Positions 9,336 to 20,057 of a stretch of DNA of 64,000 bases are shown here, piece by piece. The stretch lies in NCBI GenBank assembly GCA_043228905.1, contig JBHGNT010000017.1:4092001-4156000 (forward strand), read 5' to 3'. The notes under the pieces were generated by a model. That model was not told the DNA's origin and ran no database searches. It saw only the letters and a program-made list of their open reading frames with translations. A program made the translations under genes and the position numbers. Positions within the stretch are counted from its first letter, which is position 1, and the number at the start of each line of letters is the position of its first letter. The stretch comes from Azolla caroliniana (Eukaryota > Polypodiophyta).

Positions 9336-11161
9336 ACGGTGACTGGATGAGAGGATCCCTCCAGAAAATGCCTCCATTGCATAAAAGAATCCACTATTGC
9401 CAATAGCTCCTTATCATGAATTTCGTAGTTGATTTCGGCGGCATCAAACTTGCGTGAGTGAAAAGCCATAGGATGTAGCTTCTCATTATTCCCCTGTTGT
9501 GACAGAATGCTCCCCAATGCAAAATCCGATGCGTTAGCTTCGATAATGAATGGTTTTTCCGGATCGACATGAGCTAGAATTGGAGCCGATGTAAATGCCT
9601 TTTTAAGACTCTCGAAAGTCATGTCCGTTTCTTCAGACCAGATGAACGGTTGTCCCTTCCTGGTAAGTTGTGTGAGAGGTAGAACGATCTTTGAGTAATC
9701 TTGTATGAACTTCCGATAAAAATTGGCAAAGCCTAAGAAGCATTGCACATCCCGCACCAAACGCGGAGTCTGCCATTCTACCACTGTTTTGACCTTAGCT
9801 GGGTCCATGGAGATGCCTTCTGACGAAATGATGTAGCCGAGAAATTCCACTTGGTTGCACCCGAAACTACATTTGTCCAGCTTTGCATACAAACCATGTT
9901 CTCGAAGTCGTTTTAGTACTAATAGTACATGAGAATCATGTTCTTCTTGGGTCTGTGAATAAACCAGTAGATCATCCAAATAGATGATCAAACATTCATC
10001 CAATAGATCTCGGAATATATCATTAGCCATGTGCTGGAAGACTGCCGGCGCATTAGTGAGGCCGAACGGCATGACAGTATACTTGAAGTGCCCATATCTG
10101 GTGCGAAACGCGGTCTTCCATTTGTCTCCTGGTCGGATCCGTACGAGGTTATATGCTCCCCGTAAGTCGATCTTCGTGAAGAACCTGGCACCATTGATCC
10201 GTTCTAAAAGACTTGAGATAAGGGGAAGAGCATACCTATTCCTGATTGTAACCTTATTCAAGCCACGGTAATCTACAACGAGACGAAGCGATCCATCTTT
10301 TTTCTTGACGAAGAAAATGGGCGCGCCGGCTGGAGATTTCGAATGCCGAATGAAACCATTTTCCAAATTCTCCTCTATATAGGCCCGAAGGACTTCCAGC
10401 TCGGTTGGTGACAAATTGTAGATCGGTCCCCATGGCGGCTCTTTTCCCGGTTGTAAATCGATGGGGCAATCGTACGGTCGATGATGAGGAAGTGTGTTGG
10501 CTTGTACTTTATCGAACACATCGGCGTAATGACGATACTTCTCGGGAAGTTGAACGGTGGATTCTTCTTTAGTGGTGCTGGAGGGGTTTACTGATATTGC
10601 AAAGAGGAACATTTCCTCCTTGTGCCCTTCTTTACGCAACTGACGTAGTGAAATGGTTGCCATCTTCTGAGTTGACCCTTGGGTTTGTCGACACCGGATT
10701 TCTCTTGTTCTCCAATCTATGTCTGGGTTATGTAACTCGAACCACGGTAGTCCTAAAACTATAGGATGTTCTGGGATACTAATAATATTAAATGATACTA
10801 CACATGCTAAGTTATCTAGGACAATATTAATGGGCTCTGACTCTTCTATGATATTTCCGGAAGCAATGGGATGTCCATCAATGACTACTACAGAGGCTGG
10901 ACACTGGAGTTTTCTTAGGGATATCTTATGAGCTTGAGCAAATTTCTTATCCATAAAGCAAGAGTTAGCTTTGGAATCTAGGAGTGCTAGGACATGTACT
11001 GGAGGGGTACTTTTAGTACTAACTATTACTTGGGCTACGAACACATCACTAACTTGCTTAGAGGGAATGGAACCACTAATGGGCTGCATAGATCTAGGGT
11101 TGTCCAACCAAACGGCTCCTATTTTGGCTGGACTTAGTCGTTTAACTCTTCTTCTAACTAA
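9336..11161 (-). pseudogene. Outer chromovirus pol, 5' half: protease, RT, start of RNase H
   Basis: The minus-strand frame is open from a TAG at 11,162-11,164. It encodes a retropepsin-like segment (ALLDSKANSCFMD, where the family has D-S-G), then a full RT: FFVKKKDGSLRLVVDYRGLN, KIDLRGAYNLVRI, MPFGLTNAPAVFQHMAN, the catalytic YLDD and LGFANFYRKFI. RNase H starts with EANASDFALGSIL, where the first catalytic Asp appears replaced by Asn. The frame is cut at HPVTV by the nested element; its continuation lies at 2,029 and below. Loss of the protease Gly and the RNase H Asp would inactivate those enzymes. The frame overlaps the end of the gag frame by a few bases in another phase, so Gag-Pol expression probably used a frameshift. 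Confidence 0.88.
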
Positions 11162-12249
11162 CTAAGGACATCAAATTTGTTTGCTAGATCTGGGATATTA
11201 GTACTATTAGGACTATCAGATATCCCTACTGAAATAGGCTCGGATTTAGTACAATTAGAACTAGCGACTATTTGGTTTACCTGTCCTGGTCCACCGCAGT
11301 AAAGACATAGTCGATTTGTACGGCGTCGCTACTTTTCTTCTTCGGATAATGGCCCTCGACAACGTGTAGTGTCAATCTCCATCGGAGTCGGAGTATTCGC
11401 TGGAGGCGCATTATATGACTCCCTCGGAAAAGGTCTTGCTACCACTGATGCGTAGGTGGGCTCTGATCTTGCCCTCGGCATCTGTAGCTGTCGTTCCGAA
11501 CGTCGCTCAAAGAGGCGGTTGTCACATCTCACCGCGCGACTGATTGCTTCTGTTAAGGACTTTGGCTCTTCGGGGAAGGTCAAGAGTAAATCCTTGACGT
11601 CGTTGCGTAAACCATAACGAAATTGCTCCATCAATGCTTGATCATCCCAAGGGATATCGGCGGCGAGTAGGCGAAAATCTGCAGCATATGCGGAGGCTGG
11701 ATGGTCACCTTGGCGTAATCGCCGGATTTTGTTGATTGCGGTCCTAATGCTATCAGTATCTCCGAAACATGCTTTAAACTCACCTAGAAACTCTTCAAAA
11801 TTGTTGAGTAACGGAGATTCCTTTTCTAATAGTGGAGCGAACCATGACAACGCTGAGCCACTTAACAAAGTGCCTACTAAACCCACTCGTGATGCATCGG
11901 TGGGATATCAGGAAGGATGCATTTGAATAACTAATCGTACCTGGTTAAGGAACCCTCTAAACTGCGATCGCGTTCCATCGAACTTCGTGGGAAGGCCAAT
12001 CTTAGGTTCTTTATGAATCCCTTGTGTTCCGGGCCCTTGTTGTTGCATCGCTACGATGGTGGCTTCGAGTTGTTGCACGCGTAACACAAGTTCCCCATGT
12101 TGTTGTTGCGTTTGCTGCTTTTCTAAGGAGATTTGCTGAAGATCCCCCAGCAACCGTTGGTTTTCTTGTTCCAAAGCATGGAACTTCTCCTTCAAGCATT
12201 GAAATTTCGAGAAAACAGATTGATATTCTTCAGCGCTAACAGTGGCCAT
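11158..12249 (-). pseudogene. Gag of the outer chromovirus
   Basis: Translation starts at the ATG at 12,249 (minus). The first 110 residues include a coiled coil rich in Gln and Leu, followed by the typical capsid core (KFDGTRSQFRGFLNQVRL, then LVGTLLSGSALSWFAPLL and DDQALMEQFRYGL). One zinc-knuckle half (CLYCGGPGQ) follows, in which the expected His is replaced. In-frame stops are TGA at 11,908-11,910 (CGA to TGA in the capsid) and TAG at 11,329-11,331 just before the zinc knuckle. Both fit C-to-T change on the coding strand. The reading frame is otherwise preserved, so decay is recent. Confidence 0.82.
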
Positions 12250-12430
12250 GGGATGAAAGAAAAGAGGAATAAAAGATTAGTAGGAAATGAGAGAGACAGA
12301 AGGTAGGGAAAATTGGTTCAAACTGTCATGAACAGTACTGAGACAGAGAAGGAATTAGTACTAAACGAAGGATTAGTACTATGAGAGGTGTGGAACTTCT
12401 TCGAGAGAAGGAAGAAGTGAGCGAGACAGA
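12250..12430 (-). other. 5' leader of the outer chromovirus (LTR edge not resolved)
   Basis: This stretch lies between the gag ATG and the part of the LTR that is also present at the left window edge. No match to the initiator-Met primer-binding site was found. Some chromoviruses self-prime, so the LTR boundary could lie anywhere here. Its equivalent on the left falls outside the window. Confidence 0.5.
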
Positions 12431-12761
12431 GAGAAAGAGAGAGATCGAGAGAGAGAGTGTGTGTGATGATAAGAAAGATATGTATTATATGAAGAGAATA
12501 TACAATGGTGGCTAAAAGGCTTAAGACTGGCGTTGAACCAATTTGGTTCAACATAATGCCTAGTGCCCTCTTTTATAGTGTTTTCAGGAGTAATCCTGAA
12601 GCTTCTAGAATGTTCCAGAGAAATCTGGAATATACACTAATTTCCTATAATAAAATGTAAATGAAAATAATATCCTACGTATTACAATAGATGCTCTAAT
12701 GGTCAAGAGCTCGACCCATATAACCTAAGGTCATGGGTTCGAGTCTTGCCATATCATGACA
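12431..12761 (-). repeat. 5' LTR of the outer chromovirus (minimum extent)
   Basis: This is a direct repeat of 1-330. On the minus strand it begins TGTCATGATATGG at 12,761. A GA/GT microsatellite lies at its other end, so the internal boundary is uncertain. The antisense tRNA-like stretch is at about 12,690-12,750. Confidence 0.85.
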
Positions 12762-13212
12762 ATTCCTCCGGCATGTTTCCAGAGGTGATGATCTCCTCAT
12801 ATGCCTAGAGGAGGTCTTTTTTAATAATGTCCCAAAGGCATGTGAAAAAGTGTGGGGTGAGGCCGTCGATTCCGAGGCAACTATCTGCATCCAAATCAGG
12901 GAGGGCCTCCCATATCTCGATGATTGATAGGGGACACACAAGCCATGTATTCATTTTCGTCATGACTTTCTCGTATGCTTTGGGGGACACACAAGCCATG
13001 TATTCATTTCCGTCATGACTTTCTCGGGTATGCTTTGGAAAATAATATCTTCTCTTATGTCTTCCCCTATAGCCATAGTATCTTCGGTAAGTAGGCGGTT
13101 ATAGTAACTTGTCGCAATATTCCTAATTTCGTCGCCATCCTAAGTGGTCGTTCCATCATCTCGGTTGAGGCTGCGCATCATTAATCTAGTGTGCCTCAGG
13201 CCTTTGGAGCGG
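12762..13212 (-). pseudogene. LINE-1 (L1-type) reverse transcriptase, N-terminal part
   Basis: The minus-strand translation shows the region leading into a non-LTR RT: MRSLNRDDG, EIRNIATSYYNRLL, then DSCLGIDGLTPHFFTCLWDIIKKDL and YEEIITSGNMPEEL. These correspond to the L1 segment with the PGPDG motif, here changed to LGIDG. Stops (for example just after KKDLL) and a 53-bp tandem duplication break it. It is interrupted at 12,761 by the outer chromovirus and at 13,213 by a solo LTR; the endonuclease part continues at 13,896. The rest of the RT would lie left of the chromovirus, outside the window. Confidence 0.8.
12930..13037. repeat. 53-bp tandem duplication inside LINE-1 RT
   Basis: The unit beginning GGGGACACACAAGCCATG occurs at 12,930 and again at 12,983, with two extra bases in the second copy. 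It duplicates about 18 codons of the LINE frame. Confidence 0.85.
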
Positions 13213-13895
13213 TGTCGTGACATTTCCATGCCACGATGAGAAAATAACCTCTACCAATTTATATGAGCTTATTCAAATGTTTGTAAAAGGTTATATAAAC
13301 TGCGAGGCCTCGATGAATAGGAGTGTGTGGGGGTTTAGGTGTCGTGAAGGATTTGCTTCACGATAGAAAAATAAACTAAAATATTGTATTGAATAACATT
13401 CGAGAGACTTGAACCCACAACTTCACATACCAAACACATGGCACATACCATTAGGCTAAGTCATTTATTCTTATAAAACTTATTTTAATGTTTTACTTAT
13501 GCCATGTATATTTTCATACATGAAAGCTCAAATGCGTGGGATATCTATCATGCATCACATGTAATACATGAACGCCAAATGGCGATCATGCATCACATGC
13601 ATTTCATGCACTACATGCATGTCTTGTACCCTCACATGCATCATATGCATGGGGGCACCTATTTAAAGAGGGAAAGGGAAAAGAGTGAAGGGGGGGGAGA
13701 ACATGAGATGAGGAATATTATTACAATAGGAGGGACAAACTATATTATTGTACAAGAAATATTTTGTAATCATCGTCAAATATCAATACAAATTATTTCC
13801 GTTTCTCCTCTTTCTTTGACACGAAACCCGATGCTTACTTCCCAGATTCACGATTTTCTTTTCGTTTGCTCTCGTAAGCCGAGATCGACACGACA
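13213..13895 (+). mobile_element. Solo LTR (unknown family) inserted in LINE-1
   Basis: This 683-bp element starts TGTCGTG and ends CACGACA, a perfect 7-bp inverted terminal pair. It interrupts the LINE frame between KEFF and KGLRH. Flanks GCGG (13,209-13,212) and GTGG (13,896-13,899) look like a 4-bp target duplication with one C-to-T change. The plus orientation is chosen from a TATTTAAA box near 13,660 and a following A/T-rich stretch like a polyadenylation zone. It has no coding capacity. The upstream half carries a cluster of CATGCA motifs (13,540-13,650) and an antisense tRNA-like stretch (13,402-13,462). I did not find a second copy in the window. Confidence 0.7.
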
Positions 13896-15159
13896 GTGGA
13901 AGAATTCCTTCGTGGTTTTGTCCCCTACTCGAATCCATCGCGCCATGCTTCCATGAAACTCCATGTCATATATTTCCTTTTCCGCCATGCTGAGTTTATG
14001 TTTGGCCATGACAACTTGTCCTCTGATCCAACTACATGACGGGTATCTCTGTTGGAGTCGTTGTAAGGCTATTAGTCCCCGTTTTGTCCTCTGTCGCTTC
14101 TCCTGAGCATCCTTGCTTTTGGTCTTGACAATCTCATGTAGGAGAGTTGAACCTCTTGTTAATTTAGCTAGAAGTTTGTCAGATGCTGATGAGTCATTGA
14201 CAGGTAATGACCATTGGTTGGAGAGTTGTTCCTTCACTTCTATAAATGTGTAAATAGTGTGTGGGATGCGAGGTTGCAATGGGCCCCATTTTCAGTGCAA
14301 TTGAAAATGACCAACTACCAGGTAATGGTAAGAGAAAGTCGTGCCTGGAGTTATGCGACACCACCCTCCCTTCGCTTCTAGAGCCTCGCCCACATAAATG
14401 CAATCAATGCGCCCGTCTGATTGGGAGAATAAGAGAGAATCCCTTTTTGGTTGGAAGTTGTCAAAATGCCAGATGTCTCGCAGGTTAAGATGTACACATA
14501 ACTTCTCCCATTGTTTATGTTCCCTTCCTTGTAGAACTATGGGGTTGTTGTTGGAGCTATCATGAAAATCCCCTCCAATGCACCACTCTTCTGCACCCAC
14601 TACTTGTAGGCGGATGCGGTCCCAGAATGTTGCCCTTTCTATTTTGCTATTTCGAGCATAAACATTCATGAAATTCCAGCGTTGCCCTTGTGTGGCCAAC
14701 GTGCAAAAATGTGCCCTACCAGGTATAAGTGATTCCTGGTGTATTAAGCCTTGGGCTAGATGTTCCCAAATCAAAGTGCAAATACCACCATGATTTCCAT
14801 CCTCCCCTATTGTTGGCTCCCAAATTGTTCGTCATGATCCTGGCAGAAGGTCTCCGACTTCCTTTGACTGCGTGTTATCGAGGTGGTGTTCCTACAACAT
14901 GATGATGTTAGCAACACTCCCTAATAAATATTCTTCAAGATCCCTTCTCAGTTTCCATCTGTTTTGCTGGTCTAGTCGACTTCTGAGCCCTTGCACGTTC
15001 CATGTTACAATCTTCATACTCATGGAATGGGGTGGGAGGTTGCCAATTGTTCTTGGTGTTTTGCACAACAGGTCGTGAGTGGGGAGCACTCACCATTTAG
15101 ACATCCAGTCAATTCTAGGAATGGAATGCTGGTCCAAATCCAAGAGTGGAGTTTGTGGG
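13896..15159 (-). pseudogene. LINE-1 endonuclease and linker to RT
   Basis: Read on the minus strand, the frame starts MKIVTWNVQGLRSRLDQ near 15,022, a standard start of an L1-type apurinic endonuclease that nicks target DNA. Further on are WNFMNVYARNSKIERATFWDRI, CIGGDFHDSS (family GDFN) and RIDCIYVG, then SYHYLVVGHF where the active-site SDH is changed to SYH. The linker to RT has RWIRVGDKTTKEFF. Several stops break the frame. Positions 14,553-15,159 are repeated at 23,312-23,844. At 15,159 the LINE stops abruptly against gag of the OTA element. Confidence 0.82.
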
Positions 15160-16340
15160 ACACATTGGAGGGACCGGCAGCAAGATGGCGCCAGACGCAG
15201 GACCCGTCTACCATCAACACCTTTGCAGATTTAAAAGCTAAATTCTTGCATTTTTTTCAAAAGGAGGTGGACCAGACCGTAATGGTAGGCTTATTTTATA
15301 CCATCCGGCAAGAGGCAAGGGAGAGCATTCCCCAATTTGTCATCCAGTTTCAACGGATGCATAGTCAACTTGCCCGCGCACCCCCGGAGGAGGAATTACG
15401 GACTATATTCCTAAACGCGCTCCGGGAACCTCTACGCACGGTTTGCACGGTAATTGACTTCCGCACAAGTACCATCGACCAGGTCATTGACCGGGTGAGA
15501 GAGATGGAAAAGACAAGCTCATGGCTCAGACTGGGAGCACTTCAACGGGTGTTACCGTTCGATGAAGACCTCTGGTTTCGGCAAGCAATACAGTGCACAA
15601 CCTGCTTGAATTCCGGACACTCGGCTCTAGAATGCACTATGAGGATGCAATGTGTAATCTGTCAATCCAAGAGCCATACGACGGATAGGTGCGAGTATAA
15701 TCTGTTAAACCGGCAAGCACTGCCCGTCCGACAAATTGAGCCACACAGCAGCCGGGATGAAGAAGACGAACGCTGGCGGCGAATGGACCGCGACCGACCG
15801 GCACAGGATGTCCGGCATGGCGATCGACGGGAAAATGATGTCCGATACGGTGATCTGCAGGATAACTATGACCAGCATGATCGGTACCAGGGTTACAATA
15901 GACGATACGAACATTACGACCGGGAGCACTCCCCCGGGTATCGTCAGCAACGGGAGGAATACGGCAGATATAACGGGCAACCCCGTCAAGAGTACCGTAA
16001 TAAGAAGAGCTATAACAAAAAACGGCATTTTAAAAAAGGCGGCTACCCCCGGAATCCGGAACAAGGAGCTCCAAGCAGCCAACCGGTACAAAACCCCGCG
16101 CGTACTGCAGGACCTGCCCCGGGTACAACAGACAATGCCGAATCTAGCAATGCCCGGAAAGCCTACTGCTACTACTGCCGACAGGAAGGCCATTATAGTA
16201 ACCAATGCCCGGTGAAGAGCTATGAAAAACGACCGGCGGTAAATATGGTAGTCCTTGAGGTGGCAGATCTGCAGCAGGTGACCACAAGGTCGAAGGGCAT
16301 GGCCAAGGAATGGGAGACGCAGGAGACCATCCGGAATTAA
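15160..16340 (+). pseudogene. Gag of the OTA element (5'-truncated)
   Basis: The frame enters from LINE-derived sequence and becomes Gag at DTLEGPAARW. A retrotransposon Gag core follows (FADLKAKFLHFFQKE, ESIPQFVIQFQRM, LRTIFLNALREPLR). There are three CX2CX4HX4C zinc knuckles: CTTCLNSGHSALEC, CVICQSKSHTTDRC and, after a roughly 120-residue linker rich in Arg, Asp and Tyr, CYYCRQEGHYSNQC. Three knuckles with a long RDY linker is unusual. The frame stops with TAA at 16,338-16,340 and continues open in the same phase, so this may be a natural gag stop or a mutation. An open frame starting further left (14,991) includes antisense LINE sequence and is not a genuine N-terminus. Confidence 0.8.
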
Positions 16341-19300
16341 GCAATGGAATGGGTAAAGAAAGCAAACGAACAGAATGCCACAAACTTACAACGGCAAAAG
16401 GAGAACACCACAGGGCTTGCCGGCGGTAGTCACTCCGAGAACGAGACATGGCAGGCGTTGCAAGAGTGCCAGATTACGTTGCCACTAGGAAGACTCCTAC
16501 AACTCGTGCCAAGATTCACGGAAGGACTGAAGACGGCCATGACGGCAGGAGAACCACTGGTACTCTTCTCGAATCCGGAGGAGGGACCAACGGTGGTGGA
16601 CACCAGCAGTCCGGTAATCACTGCCATTGTAAAAGGGAAAGAACTCCCCGGCACAGTTATAGACGGAGGCTTTGGGGTGAATGTAATAAGCCTTCGGACG
16701 TGTGATCCCCTAGGAATCCACGAGTGGGAGCCGTGTCCGTTCTAGTTGCGGATGGCCGATACAAGCTCAATGCGGCCGACAGGATTAATACGGAAATTAG
16801 AAGTCACCGTCGGCGGTCATACATTTTACATCTCGGCCGTAGTGCTACAATTACAGGCACAAGGTGCATACCCACTATTGCTGGGGCGGCCATGGTTGAA
16901 AACGGCACATATCAAACAGAATTGGCAGAAAAATATAATTACCTTCCGGCGAGGAAAAGCCAAGGTACGGGTACCAACACAGCCAAGGACGAGCACTGGC
17001 AAGGAATGTACACCGTTGTATGCGGAATGCGTCAACATGCTAAAAGGGTTAGCGGACGAAGAAGAAGCTCAGTACCTGCAGGAAAACCCGAAGATCATAC
17101 CCCTCTTCGAAATTGACATTGCCGAAGCAGTAGCACCATACTTACCGCAATCGGAAGAGGCTGAAGCAGAACCGGATAAAGACGGAATCCGGGAGTTACG
17201 GCAAGTGCAGGAAGCGTTGGAATAGGAAATGGCCGTTTCACAGCGCGTAAAAGCGTCGCAACTGGAAGAGGTGAACCTAGGCACCACGGACGAAGCAAAA
17301 CCGGTGCACATCGCCAAGGAGATGAAGTCCAAAGACAAAACGACGATGATCACACTTCTCACGGAATTCCGCGATGTGTTCGCCTAGTCATATGAAGATA
17401 TGCGAGGACTCGACCCTCAGTTATACCAACATCAGGTGCACTTGAGCAAGGACGCAAAACCAGTGGCACAAAGACGGTACCGGATGAATCCCAATTATGC
17501 CGCCAAAGTCAAGGAGGAAATCGACAAACTGCTAAGAGTTGGCTTTATCCGTCCGGTAAAGAAAGCGACATGGTTGAGCCCGATCGTAGTCGTACCGAAG
17601 AAGAATGGAAAAATTCGAGTTTGCGTGGACTACCGGAAACTCAATGCGGCTACGGTAACGGATGCGTTTCCACTTCCGTTCACAGATGGAGTGTTGGATG
17701 CCGTCGCCGTCCATGAGGTCTATAGCTTCCTAGACGGATTCAGCGGGTATAATCAGATCCGGATGCACCCCGATGACTAAGAGAAAACGGCATTCGTCAC
17801 CGAATGGGGGGTGTTTGTGGCCGTGGTGATGATGTTCGGACTCAAAACGGCATTGGCAACATTTCAACGAATCATCATGGAAATCTTTGGTGAATATATA
17901 CCGGCTTTTATGCAGGTTTTCCTTGACGATTTCGCCGTCTATAGCCGGGAGGAGGACCATTTTCAACACCTCCGTCTTTGTCTAGAAAAGTGTAGAGCGT
18001 ACCGACTAAGCTTGAATCCAGCAAAGTGTGTATTTGGCGTGTCCAGTGGAACTTTATTAGGACATATTGTGAGCCAGGAAGGTATTGCAGTCGACCCGGA
18101 CAAAGTGAAAGCCATATTAGAAGCACCGGCGCCGGCAACGGCAAAGGTTTTAAGCCGGTTCTTAGGCCAAATCTGGTGGCACAGCCGGATGCTCCGATAC
18201 TTAGCCGACCTGGCTACACCGTTGCATGCCGCCGTACATCGGACACCATACCAGTGGACCGACACCGAGGATAGAGCGTATAGGGCCCTCAAGGTACTAT
18301 TGTCGCAGGCATCGGTAGTACAACCTCCGGATTGGAGTAAAGAATTTCACGTGTTCGTAGACGTCTCCGACATCGCAATCGGAAGCGTACTTATGCAGCT
18401 TACGGAGCCAAAATGGTACCCGCCAGTGTACTATGCCAGCCGAAATCTATCCCAAGCAGAACGAAACTACTCTACCATGGAACGGGAAGCCCTAGGGATG
18501 ATCTACAATGTAACAAAGTTTCGGCATTATTTACTGGGAAGGAAGTTTTCCTTCCATGTAGATCATTCGACACTCCTCTACCTGGTGTCGAAGGCGTCAC
18601 TCACCAATAAGTTGGCCCGGTGGACCTTACTGTTACAGGAATTCGAGTTCGAAATATTCCACCGACCCGGTATACAGCATGCTGTAGCGGATTATTTAAG
18701 CCGACTAGAGTCCGGAGAAACGGGTGACGGAGTAGCGGATGAGTTTCCGAATGCAGAGCTATTTCGAGTCACTACGGAGACGGCAGCAGATGAGACGGTG
18801 GCACAGGAAGACAAATGGCTCACAAATATGCACCAGTTTCTGAGCACAGGACTGCCTCCGGAAGAGATGAACCGGGACGAACGGAAATGCCTGGCGGTGT
18901 AAAGCCGACATTTCTGCTTACTGCAAGACACACTGTACCACAAGGGCGCGGACGGCATATGGAGACGGGCAGTGCGCAGCGATGAAAAGGAACTGATACT
19001 GAGGGAAGCCCACTGCGAAGTTGCCGGAGGTCACTATGCCAGAGATGCGATGGCCAGGAAAATATGGCAAAGTGGCCTATGGTGGCCAACGACACTAAGA
19101 GATGCGGTACGATACGCAAAAGAATGTGACCTATGCCAGAGAACGGGCCAACCAATGGAGCAGGCTCGTATGCCACACCAACCGGTACTACCACTCGAGC
19201 CATTCCAGAAGTGGGGGTTGGACTTTGTAGGACCCTTCAAGCCACCGGCAATGAGAACGGGTAATCGGTACGTCATCGTTGTTATGGATTATTGCACGAA

Positions 19301-20057
19301 ATGGGTGGAGGCCAAAGCATTAAGGGATAACACCGCTACGTCAACGACGAAGTTTCTATATGAGTACATCTGGTGCCGTTACGGATGCCCAATTGAATTA
19401 ATAAGCGACCAAGGGGGGCACTTTCTCAGCCAAGTAGTGGAAAGCTTGACGACATTCTATGCCGTTGTACACAAACGGAGCACACCTTACTATCCACAGG
19501 CGAATGGTTTAGCGGAATCAACGAACAAGATGCTCCAGAATATCCTCCGGAAGATCGTCAATGAAAACCGGACGGATTGGGACACAAAGCTACATAGCGC
19601 GCTTTGGGCATACCGGACGGCATACAAAACGAGCATCCGAACAACACCGTTCCGGTTAGCGTTCGGACTAGAGGCGGTCATGCCGGTAGAATTCCAAGTA
19701 CCCAGCTTACGGATCCAGCTACGGGAACGGTTGAACGAGAAGGAGTCGGAGGCAATACGGTTTACAGCGTTGTGTGAGCTCGAGGAACAACGACTGGCCA
19801 GCATCCTGCATTTAGAATTGGAGCAACGGCGACGGAAAGCATTTGTCGACCGGCACAAGAAAGGAAAGGAAAAAATGTTCGCAATCGGCAAACCGGTGTT
19901 AGTATTTCAGACCCGGATGGGCAAGATGCCGGGTAAACTACGGTTTAGATGGACCGGACCGTATTGGTTAACACGGGAGTATAATGGGTCCTACCAGTTA
20001 GCGAGGAATGAATGGATGAAAGAGCGAGGAGCGAAAAGGTACGTGGTGGGCATTTAA
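16341..20057 (+). pseudogene. Pol of the OTA element (protease, RT, RNase H, integrase)
   Basis: One continuous phase encodes a retropepsin (VIDGGFGVNVISL; family D-G-G-S), then RT (WLSPIVVVPKKNGKIRVCVDYRKLN, SFLDGFSGYNQI, MMFGLKTALATFQR, catalytic FLDD). RNase H follows (VFVDVSDIAIGSVLMQ, MEREALGMIY, FHVDHSTL). The integrase has an HHCC module (HCEVAGGH...CDLC) and D,D,E (GLDFVG, LISDQGG, GLAESTNK), with a C-terminal domain (GKPVLVFQTRMGKMPGKLRFRWTGPYW). In-frame stops are at 16,743 (TAG), 17,223 (TAG), 17,385 (TAG), 17,778 (TAA) and 18,900 (TAA); the frame ends at 20,055-20,057. Not one frameshift is needed. Each stop can be explained by C-to-T change of a Gln codon, or another single change. 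Confidence 0.87.

Larger units (their letters stand above)
1..12761 (-). mobile_element. Ty3 chromovirus (Tcn1-like), outer element, interrupted and decayed
   Basis: This is a minus-strand LTR retrotransposon of the Ty3 (Metaviridae) chromovirus type. Read on the minus strand the order is 5' LTR (to 12,761), gag, protease, RT, RNase H, integrase, a C-terminal chromodomain, a polypurine tract and the 3' LTR (1-330, cut by the window edge). The two LTR copies match along about 330 bp with only a few substitutions, so insertion was fairly recent. A second Ty3 element (2,030-9,335) sits inside the RNase H region. The element landed in a LINE, whose RT coding sequence resumes at 12,762. The coding frames carry several nonsense changes, so it cannot be autonomous. 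Assignment to the Tcn1-like group rests on the Pol style and the chromodomain tail and is an inference; the chromovirus call itself is firm. Confidence 0.88.

Noticed and set aside
14991-15159. Apparent N-terminal extension of the OTA gag
   Set aside because: This part is the antisense of LINE-1 endonuclease; the join to gag is a rearrangement.
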